A stretch of DNA of 31,636 nucleotides from JACNFS01 sp964582065 (GCA_964582065.1 CAZOQG010000010.1:1-31636), one strand, 5' to 3'; numbered from the stretch's first letter, positions 1-6,867 are shown. Program-made: numbers and translations. Notes: a model not told the origin generated them from the letters alone.

Positions 1-45
1 AAGAAAAGCTACTAATAGCGGTAAGTTGATACCAATACCTTCCAT
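1..45 (-). CDS. atpF: F-type ATP synthase subunit b, N-terminal fragment (cut by window edge)
   Basis: Only the first 15 codons are inside the window, reading MEGIGINLPLLVAFL. This is the usual start of a bacterial b subunit, just ahead of its single membrane helix. The ATG ends at base 45 and is preceded by a GAGGAG ribosome binding site about 6 nt upstream. The b subunit forms the peripheral stalk that holds F1 against subunit a. Its position downstream of atpB and atpE on the same strand matches the standard F0 gene order. Identity rests mainly on position, so confidence is good but not complete. Confidence 0.8.
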   Translation of the reverse strand, partial: MEGIGINLPLLVAFL

Positions 46-143
46 CTTGTCTCCTCGTATTTTTGTTGCTGAAGGGAGTACCCTTGTTCGAACGTAAGCT
101 CTCTGCCTATTCTAGCTAGGCTTGGGCCGCAACGGTCTTTAAT

Positions 144-254
144 TCAAACTAGCATGAAGGCAATTATAATAAAGCCCATGGCCACTATAATCCCACTTAC
201 TATGACTGCCCCAATAATAGCGCCGATGAAAGCCGGCAAATTGCTATCTTCCAT
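144..254 (-). CDS. 36-aa single-helix membrane protein between atpE and atpF
   Basis: Reading from the ATG at 254 gives 36 residues beginning MEDSNLPAFIGAIIGAV and ending at a TGA at 144-146. After a short acidic N-terminus the rest is one long hydrophobic segment (about residues 7-36) with small-residue GxxxG-like spacing (GAIIGAVIVSG). An AAGGAG ribosome binding site lies about 10 nt before the ATG, and the frame starts 14 nt after the atpE stop. I do not recognise a family. It is not the c subunit, because it has one helix and no RNP loop. Co-transcription in the atp operon suggests a small accessory or assembly subunit of F0, but that is inference. It could also be a chance frame. Confidence 0.6.
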   Translation of the reverse strand: MEDSNLPAFIGAIIGAVIVSGIIVAMGFIIIAFMLV

Positions 255-268
255 TTCTTCCTATCTCC

Positions 269-499
269 TTATACTACCAAAGCTAGTAGAATAGCTACGA
301 TTAGAGCGTATATACCAACAGCTTCGGCCAAGGCACCAATCAAAATCATGTTGGTCAAAATAGGTCCTCTAGCCTCAGGATTGCGTCCAAGAGCTTGCAT
401 AGCCCCAAAGCCAATTAGCCCTAAGCCTATGCCAGGACCAATCATACCTAGCCCCCCAGCCAGCCCCGCAGCTAACAATTTCATTGCTTCTGGATCCAT
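269..499 (-). CDS. atpE: F-type ATP synthase subunit c
   Basis: This 76-aa proteolipid forms the rotating c ring of F0. It has two hydrophobic helices joined by the polar loop RNPEA (residues 39-43). The ion-binding carboxylate is Glu59 in ALAEAVGIY. The Gln and Ser/Thr ligands typical of Na+-coupled rings are absent (Ile24 in GPGIGLG, Ala60-Val61 after the Glu), so proton coupling is the likelier reading. The ATG at 499 has a strong AAGGAGGGAG ribosome binding site 7-8 nt upstream, as expected for the subunit needed in highest copy. It lies 22 nt downstream of atpB in the same operon. Confidence 0.95.
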   Translation of the reverse strand: MDPEAMKLLAAGLAGGLGMIGPGIGLGLIGFGAMQALGRNPEARGPILTNMILIGALAEAVGIYALIVAILLALVV

Positions 500-521
500 T
501 TATTCTCCCTCCTTTTTTAAA

Positions 522-1481
522 TCAAGCTGTTTCTTGGTGCTCCTCTTCATGAGGAGTTAAAGCTATGACGCCGAACACAAGCGTCAAGCCGGCGAAAATC
601 ATAGCCTGAAGAAAACCAACGAGTAATTCTAACCCATAAAAGGGGATAGGTGCAATCAGGGGTACTAAGAAACAGACAACTAGCAGCAGTATTTCACCGG
701 CAGTCATGTTGCCAAAGAGACGGAAGGTGAAACTGATAATGCGAATAAAGTGGCTGAGCACCTCCAGACAGCCAATAAATAAGTTAATGAAGCCGAAGCC
801 AATGCCGCTCATGGCAGGTTTCATTTTCCCTTTAGACAAGTTTGCAATACCTTCGCGTAGTTGATTAACATTGAAAAAAGTGTTTAGGTAACGGAAAATA
901 CCTAGCGCGCGTAACCCCCAAAATTCAATAAAGACAACGGACATTAGGGCAATAGAAAGGGGCACATTGATATCAGTATTTGCGCCTCTAAACAGTGGTA
1001 TGATTGACTCACCCTCTTTAATGCCTATAGTGCCAAAAAATGGCAGCAGGGCCAGGTAAGCATTGGTTATAACAAAAAGAAAAATGGTGGCTACTATAGG
1101 GAAAACGGTGCGAGCATTTTTCTCTCCAGCCGCACCTTCAATAAAGTTTAGCAGCCCTTCTACGACCATCTCGGCAAAGCTTTGTAGCCTCCCTGGTATA
1201 AGTTTCATTTTTCGAGTACAGGCATAAAAGAAAACCACCAAGAAGATGATAGTAAGCCAACAAGCAATGAGAGTATTGGTGATAGTAAAGCCGGCAACAG
1301 ATAATATCCCCTCGGAAGGGAGTTCAATGTGTGGTTTCGAGATATTCAGGATGCTAGGTGGTTCAATACCCAGGAGAGTGGCGCCTAAAGGGCCAGCAAT
1401 CAGACCAATTCCCAAAAGGGCTAAAAGAATAATACTTACTAAAACTAAGATTCTGGTAGAGCACCCACTGCCCCTATTCAT
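522..1481 (-). CDS. atpB: F-type ATP synthase subunit a
   Basis: This 319-aa polytopic membrane protein is the stator channel subunit of F0. The essential arginine is Arg254 in the conserved TFRLFGNMTAGE segment. The last helix pair carries the expected FLQAMIFAGLTLVFG motif. An N-terminal hydrophobic segment (residues 10-38) and a loop ending near residue 58 precede the conserved core, making it somewhat longer than compact a subunits. The ATG at 1481 follows the upstream stop by 5 nt, so the two genes are translationally coupled. The ribosome binding site is only a weak purine stretch (AGAAAGAAG). Confidence 0.95.
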   Translation of the reverse strand: MNRGSGCSTRILVLVSIILLALLGIGLIAGPLGATLLGIEPPSILNISKPHIELPSEGILSVAGFTITNTLIACWLTIIFLVVFFYACTRKMKLIPGRLQSFAEMVVEGLLNFIEGAAGEKNARTVFPIVATIFLFVITNAYLALLPFFGTIGIKEGESIIPLFRGANTDINVPLSIALMSVVFIEFWGLRALGIFRYLNTFFNVNQLREGIANLSKGKMKPAMSGIGFGFINLFIGCLEVLSHFIRIISFTFRLFGNMTAGEILLLVVCFLVPLIAPIPFYGLELLVGFLQAMIFAGLTLVFGVIALTPHEEEHQETA

Positions 1482-1486
1482 AGATG

Positions 1487-1768
1487 CTAGTCTTCTTTCT
1501 TATTTTTCCTTTGCTCTTGTTCTTTTTGTTCAGCGTAGAATCGGCGAAGCATGCGGTAGAGACCATAAAAGGCAACCACTGTTCCCAACCCGAATCCAAT
1601 AAGTGTAAGCAAAGGATGGCTGTCAAACTTGTCTGGGCGGTCAAGCCAGAAACCAATCCCGGTTGGCATGACAAGGCTCAAAGCTACATACCAGCCAACA
1701 GTAAGAACGAACCCGAGAGGACGTACCCATTCTCTTGACGTTGGTCTCTTGGGCTTAATCGGGTACAT
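1487..1768 (-). CDS. AtpI/AtpZ-like F0 assembly protein
   Basis: This 93-aa protein starts MYPIKPKRPTSREWVRP. It has two predicted membrane helices (WVRPLGFVLTVGWYVALSLV and PLLTLIGFGLGTVVAFYGLY) separated by a short loop containing GFWLDRPDKF, and a charged, lysine-rich C-terminal tail. First gene of the atp operon, small size and two helices fit the AtpI/AtpZ group, which helps c-ring assembly or Mg2+ handling. The frame is open up to a TTG at 1831, but that codon lies in the T-tract of an upstream terminator, so I chose the ATG at 1768. A promoter-like TTGACC-17-CATAAT ends at this ATG, which leaves the true start uncertain. Confidence 0.8.
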   Translation of the reverse strand: MYPIKPKRPTSREWVRPLGFVLTVGWYVALSLVMPTGIGFWLDRPDKFDSHPLLTLIGFGLGTVVAFYGLYRMLRRFYAEQKEQEQRKNKKED

Positions 1769-1829
1769 TATGCCATATCTTTCTTTTTGGGTCAAAGGGA
1801 TGTGCTCGTTTAAGCAAGCTAGCTTGTTC

Positions 1830-1853
1830 AAAAAAAGCGGCTTTCTGGCCGCT
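1830..1853 (-). terminator. Intrinsic terminator upstream of the atp operon
   Basis: On the minus strand AGCGGC, a 6-nt loop and GCCGCT are followed by seven T. This is a 6-bp GC-rich stem with a U-run. It lies downstream of the zinc-ribbon gene and ahead of the atpI-like gene, so it should end the 2797-1902 transcript and insulate the atp operon. Confidence 0.75.
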
Positions 1854-1901
1854 GTATTCTCAATTGGCTATTGACAGACAGACGTTTTATCTCTCGCCAT
1901 G

Positions 1902-2201
1902 TCACTTTGGACTGAATAGCTCAACAAAATCTCCGTCGAACTCCTGCAGGAAAGCGTGCAAATCCAGGATGTCGTCAGCACCAATTGGGCTGGCTTCGGC
2001 GAACTTAGTTAACTCTGCTTCGGTTAGCTCCGTGACAGCCTCTGATGGTTGACCTTCCTTGATAGTAGCGGCAACCAAAGCTCGACTGTGGCAAGACGGG
2101 CAAGAGGCATTTAGAAACCATATGTTATCCCGATGCCCCAAAACCTTGATGTTGTTTGCCTCGTAATGTTCTCCGCAAACACTACATTTGATTGTGGACA
2201 T
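1902..2201 (-). CDS. Zinc-ribbon protein of unknown function
   Basis: This 99-aa protein starts MSTIKCSVCGEHYEAN. It has an N-terminal Cys4 zinc ribbon (CSVC near residues 6-9, CPSC near 34-37) and an acidic C-terminal half (EAELTKFAEASPIGADDILDL, LQEFDGDFVELF). I do not recognise a named family; a role in nucleic-acid or protein binding would be a guess. I prefer the ATG at 2201 because AGGAAG lies just upstream. An in-frame GTG at 2237 and an ATG at 2228 would add 9-12 residues but lack a ribosome binding site. It lies close downstream of the BFN-domain gene on the same strand, in a probable two-gene operon ended by the terminator at 1830-1853. Confidence 0.75.
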   Translation of the reverse strand: MSTIKCSVCGEHYEANNIKVLGHRDNIWFLNASCPSCHSRALVAATIKEGQPSEAVTELTEAELTKFAEASPIGADDILDLHAFLQEFDGDFVELFSPK

Positions 2202-2245
2202 TAACTTCCTGATGAAACGTTCTTTCATAGTGTTCACACGTTTAT

Positions 2246-2797
2246 CTAGGATTTGTGCTTGCCAAGGTCGTCCAGGTCTAGGGTATTGATAAAATCGTAG
2301 AAAGCGGATAGTTTTTTCAGTTCCTGTTCATCAATCTGGCCCTTGCCTCCTGATTTATCAGACTTCCTATTCAGGGGGATGGGTTTTCCCGTTTCTTGGT
2401 CGAGCATAATGCCAGCCTTATCCAAGACCGATTCCTCGACGTATATAGGTACGGTTACTCTTACCGCTAGGGCAATTGCGTCGCTGGGGCGGGAGTCGAT
2501 TTCCAGTTGCTTACCATTGGTGCTGAGCATGATCTTGGCATAGAAGGTATCGTTATGAAGCTCATTGACTACGATAAAATTGACCGAAGCTCCTAAGGTA
2601 CTGATTACAGAATCTAGCAAATCGTGAGTCAAAGGGCGAGCTATATCTACATTTTGGAGTTTTATTGATATAGCATCTGCCTCTGCCGGGCCGATCCAGA
2701 TAGGTAAATAGCGGTCCGAGTCTTTCTCTTTCAAGATTACGACATGCTGATAGTTCATCAGGCTCACCCGAATACTGTCAATTGTCATCTCTATCAT
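2246..2797 (-). CDS. Bifunctional nuclease (BFN/DUF151) family protein
   Basis: This 183-aa protein starts MIEMTIDSIRVSL. The BFN domain fills about residues 1-135. It contains the family signatures YLPIWIGPAEADAI (residues 30-43), RPLTHDLL, and SRPSDAIALAVR followed by PIYVEESVLDKAG. Characterised BFN proteins have RNase/DNase activity, but the biological role in most bacteria is unclear. The C-terminal 45 residues are charged and probably flexible, ending in a short helical stretch (LDLDDLGKHKS). The ATG at 2797 has a clear GGAGG ribosome binding site 7 nt upstream. It is the first gene of the pair with the zinc-ribbon gene. Confidence 0.88.
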   Translation of the reverse strand: MIEMTIDSIRVSLMNYQHVVILKEKDSDRYLPIWIGPAEADAISIKLQNVDIARPLTHDLLDSVISTLGASVNFIVVNELHNDTFYAKIMLSTNGKQLEIDSRPSDAIALAVRVTVPIYVEESVLDKAGIMLDQETGKPIPLNRKSDKSGGKGQIDEQELKKLSAFYDFINTLDLDDLGKHKS

Positions 2798-2920
2798 GAT
2801 TGTGCCTCCATACTTGCCACCGCAAAAATCATTCTACTCCATCAAGTTTTGGCTGTCAATTTGTTTTAGGGAGGCGCCTTTCGTAAAATATCCAGAAAAG
2901 CCTGTCTAGCAATCCTACTC

Positions 2921-2991
2921 GTCATTCTGAACTGAAACTCTGAGTAAAACGGAGAGACAGCGAAGAACCTCTGGATTCTTCGCTGTCTCTC
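2921..2991. repeat. Palindromic REP-like interspersed repeat
   Basis: A perfect 16-bp inverted repeat (2952-2967 with 2976-2991, 8-nt loop) is preceded by GTCATTCTGAACTGAAACTC. The CATTCTGA and GCGAAGAA words are typical of a REP-like repeat class scattered through many bacterial genomes. On the minus strand it yields a spurious short frame with the giveaway ERQRRI and RFFAVSPF strings. It lies between divergent genes, with no T-tract on either side, so it is not a standard terminator. Confidence 0.7.
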
Positions 2992-3056
2992 AAGGTGGCA
3001 GCTGAACAATCTCTTGACAAAGGCTTGTCTGGGCACGGCATAAGATTGGAGGTGTT

Positions 3057-3509
3057 TTGAGGGCATTATTGCAGCGGGTTACCAAAGCATCGGTGGAGGT
3101 AGGTGGTGAAGCGGTAGGGAGAATCGGCCAGGGTTTAGTCGTCTTCATTGGTGTAGCTCAGGGAGACACTGAAAGAGATGCCAATTATCTGGCTCACAAA
3201 ATAGCTAACCTTCGTATCTTCTCTGACGAAGCCAGCAAATTCAACCTTTCAGCACTGGAGATCGGAGGGGAGATTTTGGTTATCAGCCAGTTTACTCTTT
3301 TGGCTGATACACGGAAAGGAAGGCGGCCCAGTTTTGTCCAGGCGGCACTGCCAGAGCAGGCTGAAGCTTTGTTCAACCTTTTTGTCCGTCACGTACGTGA
3401 CACCGGACTTAGGGTAGAGACAGGACGCTTTCAACAGCATATGTTGGTGGAAATCCACAACGATGGCCCAGTCACCATAGCGTTGGACAGTAAAGAGAAG
3501 CTGCGCTGA
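3057..3509 (+). CDS. dtd: D-aminoacyl-tRNA deacylase
   Basis: This 150-aa protein is full length for the DTD family, which hydrolyses D-amino acids mischarged onto tRNA. It begins MRALLQRVTKASVEV. It contains the family catalytic segment SQFTLLADTRKGRRPSF (residues 76-92) and the C-terminal NDGPVTIALDS with the Gly-cisPro that gives chiral selectivity. The start codon is TTG at 3057, preceded by GGAGG 4 nt upstream; the same frame has no better ATG near the conserved N-terminus. A TTGACA at 3014-3019 with CATAAG 19 nt later is a weak candidate promoter. Confidence 0.95.
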   Translation: MRALLQRVTKASVEVGGEAVGRIGQGLVVFIGVAQGDTERDANYLAHKIANLRIFSDEASKFNLSALEIGGEILVISQFTLLADTRKGRRPSFVQAALPEQAEALFNLFVRHVRDTGLRVETGRFQQHMLVEIHNDGPVTIALDSKEKLR

Positions 3510-3536
3510 TTTTCAACTACTTGCATGAGCAACCAG

Positions 3537-3565
3537 TTGCAGTCCTCTCTGGGTTGTGTTATACT
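3537..3565 (+). promoter_or_regulatory. Sigma-70 promoter of the Fur-family gene
   Basis: TTGCAG (3537-3542), a 17-bp spacer and TATACT (3560-3565). The predicted start near 3572 is only about 3 nt before the ATG at 3575. The message would be almost leaderless, and the longer upstream reading frame would not be transcribed. Confidence 0.6.
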
Positions 3566-3574
3566 TTGTTGAGA

Positions 3575-3985
3575 ATGAGCTGTACGCAGGCCCTTCAGGA
3601 AAAGGGCTATCGATTAACGCCGCAGCGGCTGATGGTGATTGAAGCTCTTCACAGCGTTGACCAGCATATCAGTGCTGAGGAGATTTATTCTCAGGTTCGG
3701 GCCAGGTATCCTTACGCCAATATTTCTACAATTTACCGGACGCTGGAATTGTTGAAGGAGCTCGGACTGGTCACTGAAATCGCCCTGGGCGATGGGCGTG
3801 TCCGCTATCACCCGGCGGAAAAGGGTCATCACCATCACCTAGTATGCCAGAAGTGCGGCAGGATAATCGACCTGCCTGAGTTGGTACTGCTTCCTCTGGA
3901 GGAGGCCTTGTCTCGTGATTACCAGTTCAAGGCTGACTTGAAACATCTGGGTATATTTGGCCTGTGTGCCAAGTGCCAGAAATAA
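3575..3985 (+). CDS. Fur-family metalloregulator (Fur/Zur/Nur/PerR type)
   Basis: This 136-aa repressor starts MSCTQALQEKGYRLTPQR. The winged-helix DNA-binding domain occupies residues 1-80, with the recognition region NISTIYRTLELLKELGLV. The dimer/metal domain follows: four consecutive histidines (85-88), then the structural zinc cysteines C91-x2-C94 and C131-x2-C134. The frame extends upstream to 3521, but that start lies upstream of the promoter, so I chose the ATG at 3575. Metal specificity cannot be read from these residues alone. The next operon is a Co/Ni-type importer, so nickel or cobalt sensing is an inference, and iron or zinc remains possible. Confidence 0.92.
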   Translation: MSCTQALQEKGYRLTPQRLMVIEALHSVDQHISAEEIYSQVRARYPYANISTIYRTLELLKELGLVTEIALGDGRVRYHPAEKGHHHHLVCQKCGRIIDLPELVLLPLEEALSRDYQFKADLKHLGIFGLCAKCQK

Positions 3986-4006
3986 CTCGTGGGAGGTGCG
4001 ATAGAC

Positions 4007-4051
4007 CTATGTAGACATAGCCGTGTAGCGGCAGGTGGCTCTCTTTTTTTT
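4007..4051 (+). terminator. Candidate terminator or leader structure after the Fur-family gene
   Basis: Small competing stems (CTATG/CATAG at 4007-4020, GCCG/CGGC at 4020-4032, AGCC/GGCT at 4019-4040) lead into eight T at 4044-4051. Each stem is weak. The U-run makes termination of the Fur-family transcript plausible, but an attenuator role cannot be excluded. Confidence 0.4.
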
Positions 4052-4060
4052 GGCGCGGAG

Positions 4061-4081
4061 TGCAATGAGTTGCAGTTGCAA
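4061..4081. promoter_or_regulatory. Candidate operator: overlapping TGCAA/TTGCA inverted repeats
   Basis: TGCAA (4061-4065), 4 nt, TTGCA (4070-4074), 1 nt, TTGCAA (4076-4081), about 28 nt before the lipoprotein ATG. TGCAA-spacer-TTGCA resembles the Nur operator described for Streptomyces (tTGCaa-N5-ttGCAa), though the spacer here is 4 nt. A Fur-family gene lies just upstream and a Ni/Co-type importer just downstream. No good -10/-35 pair is obvious around it. Confidence 0.4.
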
Positions 4082-4108
4082 ACACTTCTAACAACTAGGA
4101 GGATTTCA

Positions 4109-4912
4109 ATGAGAAAACTAATGCTTGTGTTATCTATTGCTGTATTGTTTGTCGCTGGTATCGTGTTTGCCAGTTGTGCTGGAGGTGGTGGGGCGGTGGG
4201 AACGCTTCGGTTCCATGCCAACGGAGAGGAGTTTGTCCGGCAGGGCTTCGTTTCCAAAGACGGCTGGAGCATCGACTTTGATCATGTCTACATTACTCTG
4301 GCGGACGTGACAGCTTATCAGACTGATCCCCCGTATGACCCCCACTCGGGTGCTGATGTGAAAGCTAATGTCAAGGTGAGCCTTCCCAAAACTTATAGCG
4401 TGGACCTGGCGAAGGGTGGTGAAGACGCTCCACCTATACTGGTTGGTGAAGTAACAAGTGCTGCCGCCGGCCATTACAACGCCATCTCCTGGAAGATGGT
4501 AAAGGCATCCTCAGGCCCTGCTGCAGGTTATAGCTTGGTCATTATCGGGACAGCCGAGAAGGATGGTCAAAGTGTTGACTTTACCATCAATGTTGAGGAG
4601 GAATGTGCGTATAGTTGCGGCGAATTTGTTGGCGATGAGCGCAAAGGCATAGTCCAGGAAGGTGGCGCGGCGGGCGTCGAGATGACCTTCCACTTTGACC
4701 ATATATTTGGTGATGCTGAGACGCCGCTGGATGACGAGCTTAACCTTGGTGCTCTCGGCTTTGAGCCATTTGCTGGCATTGCGGAAGGCGGGAAGCTGGA
4801 TGTGGATATGGCCGGGCTTCAAGCCAGACTTCCGGCAGGGGATTACCGGGCGCTAGTGGATATTCTCCCTACCCTGGGTCATGTTGGCGAAGGCCATTGC
4901 CATTGCCACTAG
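4109..4912 (+). CDS. Secreted lipoprotein with HCHCH metal-binding tail
   Basis: This 267-aa protein starts MRKLMLVLSIAVLFVAGIVF. It has a signal peptide and a lipobox-like FAS-Cys23, followed by a glycine-rich linker. The body looks beta-rich and is dotted with Asp and His (for example DFDHVYITLADV, FHFDHIFGDAETPLDD). It has a Cys pair in EECAYSCGEF and ends GEGHCHCH. I do not recognise a family with certainty. Surface metal capture for the downstream importer is the natural reading, from the His/Cys tail and position. The ATG has AGGAGG 6 nt upstream. The frame runs back to 3989, but that extension has no ribosome binding site and would hide the signal peptide. Confidence 0.8.
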   Translation: MRKLMLVLSIAVLFVAGIVFASCAGGGGAVGTLRFHANGEEFVRQGFVSKDGWSIDFDHVYITLADVTAYQTDPPYDPHSGADVKANVKVSLPKTYSVDLAKGGEDAPPILVGEVTSAAAGHYNAISWKMVKASSGPAAGYSLVIIGTAEKDGQSVDFTINVEEECAYSCGEFVGDERKGIVQEGGAAGVEMTFHFDHIFGDAETPLDDELNLGALGFEPFAGIAEGGKLDVDMAGLQARLPAGDYRALVDILPTLGHVGEGHCHCH

Positions 4913-4937
4913 CAGTCTAGAGTTGATATGAAAGGGG

Positions 4938-4966
4938 AAACCGCCGCAAACGCGGCCCCCCGGTTT
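4938..4966 (+). promoter_or_regulatory. Leader hairpin abutting the ribosome binding site of the CbiL-like gene
   Basis: AAACCG-CCGC, a 4-nt loop, GCGG, five C and CGGTTT form a bulged hairpin. It ends one base before the AGGAG at 4967-4971. It could reduce translation initiation of the next gene. No cobalamin-riboswitch core was recognised here. Confidence 0.35.
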
Positions 4967-4979
4967 AGGAGTGGTGATT

Positions 4980-5444
4980 GTGAATATAAAGTGGAGATTT
5001 ATCACATCCCTATTGTTTCTTCTTATAGTTGGTCTGCCGATTACGCTTGGCCTACCGATGAAAGCGTATGCGCACGGTGCCATAATAGAATACACGGTCG
5101 ACATGACAATTGAGCTTATCGCCACCTATGACAATGGCGAACCGATGGCTGGCGCCCAGGTCGTGGTCTATGCGCCTGATGACCTATCCACTCCCTGGCT
5201 GACCGGGGTCTGTGATGATGAAGGCCGCTTCACCTTCATCCCAGATACCTCTAGACCAGGCACGTGGGATGTCCAGGTACGTCAGGCAGGCCATGGTGAC
5301 ATGGTGCATATTCCCGTCGGTCAAGACATGGTAGCGACGTCTGGGCCTGGCGGCTTTGGCATCCTTCAGATTGCACTCATGTCGGCTTGCGTTATCTGGG
5401 GGTTTGTTGGCACGGCACTCTATTTCTCACGAAGGAGAGCCTGA
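4980..5444 (+). CDS. CbiL/NikL-like accessory protein of a Co/Ni ECF-type importer
   Basis: This 154-aa protein starts MNIKWRFITSLLFLL. It has a signal peptide ending near AYA, leaving mature HGAIIEYTVDM with a histidine first. A carboxypeptidase-regulatory-like beta domain follows (GEPMAGAQVVVYAPDD, EGRFTFIPD, PGTWDVQV). A C-terminal membrane helix (ILQIALMSACVIWGFVGTALYF) ends in an arginine-rich tail. This fits the periplasmic-domain, single-anchor NikL/CbiL-type partners of CbiM/NikM. I chose GTG 4980 because AGGAG lies 8 nt upstream; GTG codons at 4971 and 4974 are too close to it. The stop overlaps the cbiM start by one base. Confidence 0.78.
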   Translation: MNIKWRFITSLLFLLIVGLPITLGLPMKAYAHGAIIEYTVDMTIELIATYDNGEPMAGAQVVVYAPDDLSTPWLTGVCDDEGRFTFIPDTSRPGTWDVQVRQAGHGDMVHIPVGQDMVATSGPGGFGILQIALMSACVIWGFVGTALYFSRRRA

Positions 5445-6085
5445 TGCATATCCCCGATGGTATTCTCCCTGCTGCTGTGTGCGCCGCTGGGTATGTTGCC
5501 GCCGTACCAGTAACCTGGTACTCAATTCACAAGATAAATCAGAAAGAGAATCCTCGTGAGGGCGTCCCCAAAGCCTCTCTGCTCACTGCTGCCTTCTTTG
5601 TGGTTTCCTGGATACATATTCCGGTGCCGCCTACTAGTGTTCATCTGGTGCTGAACGGTCTTTTGGGCGCTGTGCTGGGTTATTTTGCCTTCCCGGCTAT
5701 TCTCATCGGCCTGTTCTTCCAGGCAGTGATGTTTCAGCACGGCGGCCTAACCACCCTGGGAGTGAACTCGATAGTAATGGGATTACCCGCATTACTATCG
5801 TATTATATATTCCGTATTCGCAACCTTCTTAGGAAGAAGGGCCAGATTACGACCGGCGTTTTTGGATTCTTGGCCGGGTTTGGTGGCATTGGTATATCGG
5901 TCATCATATTCGTGGTCATTTTGCTTACCTTCATCCCGGCCGATTTTGATGTCGCCACCGAGCGAGCAGCAATCTACACACTGGCTTTGGCCCACTTGCC
6001 ACTGATGGTCATCGAGGGTGTCTTTACCGCGCTGGTGACTGTCTTTCTGCAGCGGGTACGGCCGAAACTTTTGGATAGCACATGA
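5444..6085 (+). CDS. cbiM: Cobalt/nickel ECF transporter substrate-binding subunit CbiM/NikM
   Basis: This 213-aa membrane protein starts MHIPDGILPAAV, the invariant CbiM/NikM N-terminus. In a solved NikM structure the metal is held by Met1, His2 and His67. Here His2 is present and His67 falls exactly in PPTSVH67LVLNG. Further signatures are FFQAVMFQHGGLTTLGVNSI and about six hydrophobic helices. The ATG overlaps the upstream stop (TGATG), with AAGGAG 6 nt before it. The frame upstream of 5444 reads through the previous gene and is not used. Cobalt versus nickel cannot be decided from sequence, so the symbol is by family. Confidence 0.93.
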   Translation: MHIPDGILPAAVCAAGYVAAVPVTWYSIHKINQKENPREGVPKASLLTAAFFVVSWIHIPVPPTSVHLVLNGLLGAVLGYFAFPAILIGLFFQAVMFQHGGLTTLGVNSIVMGLPALLSYYIFRIRNLLRKKGQITTGVFGFLAGFGGIGISVIIFVVILLTFIPADFDVATERAAIYTLALAHLPLMVIEGVFTALVTVFLQRVRPKLLDST

Positions 6086-6843
6086 GACTTGGGATTGACG
6101 AATATGCGCATCTTAGCTCACCACTGCATCGCTGGGACCCGAGGTGCAAATTCATCGGCCTTATGGCCCTAATCTTCGCTTTCTCCTTCGTCCGTGACCT
6201 CCGCATGCTACCGGCAATGGTGGTGGTTACTGCGGCCATATATATTGTTTGTAAGCTACCCGTCTCCTTCATGCTGACACGATTGCGTTACCCATCGTTT
6301 TTTCTTCTGGTCGTGGTTCTCCTTTTGCCCTTCGTTTCGGGTCACACCGTCGTCATGAGCCTTGGCCCCCTCGATTTGCGGCAGGAAGGGCTTGTTGCGG
6401 TGCTCCTGATAGCTACCAGGTTTCTCTGTATCCTGACGGTTGGCCTGGTTCTCTTCGGCACTGCGCCGTTCTTGACTACCATCAAATCGATGCGGGCTTT
6501 AGGTCTCCCTGCCATTCTTACTGATATGGCACTTCTGTCCTTTCGCTACCTTTACCAGATTGGCGATGATTTGCACAGAATGGAAACGTCGATGAGGCTG
6601 CGTGGCTTTCACGAGCGGCGCTTCAGCAGGCACGGCCTGGGTATCCTGGCCTGGCTGGGCGGGAGCATCCTGGTGCGTAGTTACGAGCGGTCTGAATGGG
6701 TCTATAAAGCAATGATTCTGCGAGGCTATGGCAATGCTAGGTCGCAGCAAGACGAATTTCGAGCCTCTTCTCGCGACATAATTGCTCTCGGGGTTACTCT
6801 CCTGACCGCAGTCGGATTCGTTGCCGGGGACATCGTTATATAG
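6082..6843 (+). CDS. cbiQ: Cobalt/nickel ECF transporter T component CbiQ/NikQ
   Basis: This 253-aa membrane protein is the coupling (T) subunit that joins CbiM to the ATPase. It starts MRLGIDEYAHLSSPLHRWDP, with hydrophobic helices in the first 140 residues and near the C-terminus. The two Arg-Gly coupling motifs of T components are present: SMRLRGFHERR and KAMILRGYGNAR. The ATG overlaps the cbiM stop by four bases (ATGA), which indicates translational coupling. Length is normal for the family. Confidence 0.92.
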   Translation: MRLGIDEYAHLSSPLHRWDPRCKFIGLMALIFAFSFVRDLRMLPAMVVVTAAIYIVCKLPVSFMLTRLRYPSFFLLVVVLLLPFVSGHTVVMSLGPLDLRQEGLVAVLLIATRFLCILTVGLVLFGTAPFLTTIKSMRALGLPAILTDMALLSFRYLYQIGDDLHRMETSMRLRGFHERRFSRHGLGILAWLGGSILVRSYERSEWVYKAMILRGYGNARSQQDEFRASSRDIIALGVTLLTAVGFVAGDIVI

Positions 6844-6867
6844 ACATGGAGCAGAGGCCTTGATACA

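Noticed and set aside
1746..1774. TTGACC-17-CATAAT promoter ending at the atpI-like ATG
   Set aside because: If real, transcription would begin inside the gene, so either the promoter or the start is wrong; the evidence does not decide, so it is not listed as a feature.
2866..3066. Minus-strand 66-codon frame
   Set aside because: It is a translation of the palindromic repeat (ERQRRI, RFFAVSPF strings) and overlaps the dtd start.
3986..4980. Cobalamin or nickel/cobalt riboswitch ahead of the importer genes
   Set aside because: The leaders were read for riboswitch core motifs; only short hairpins and the TGCAA repeats are present.
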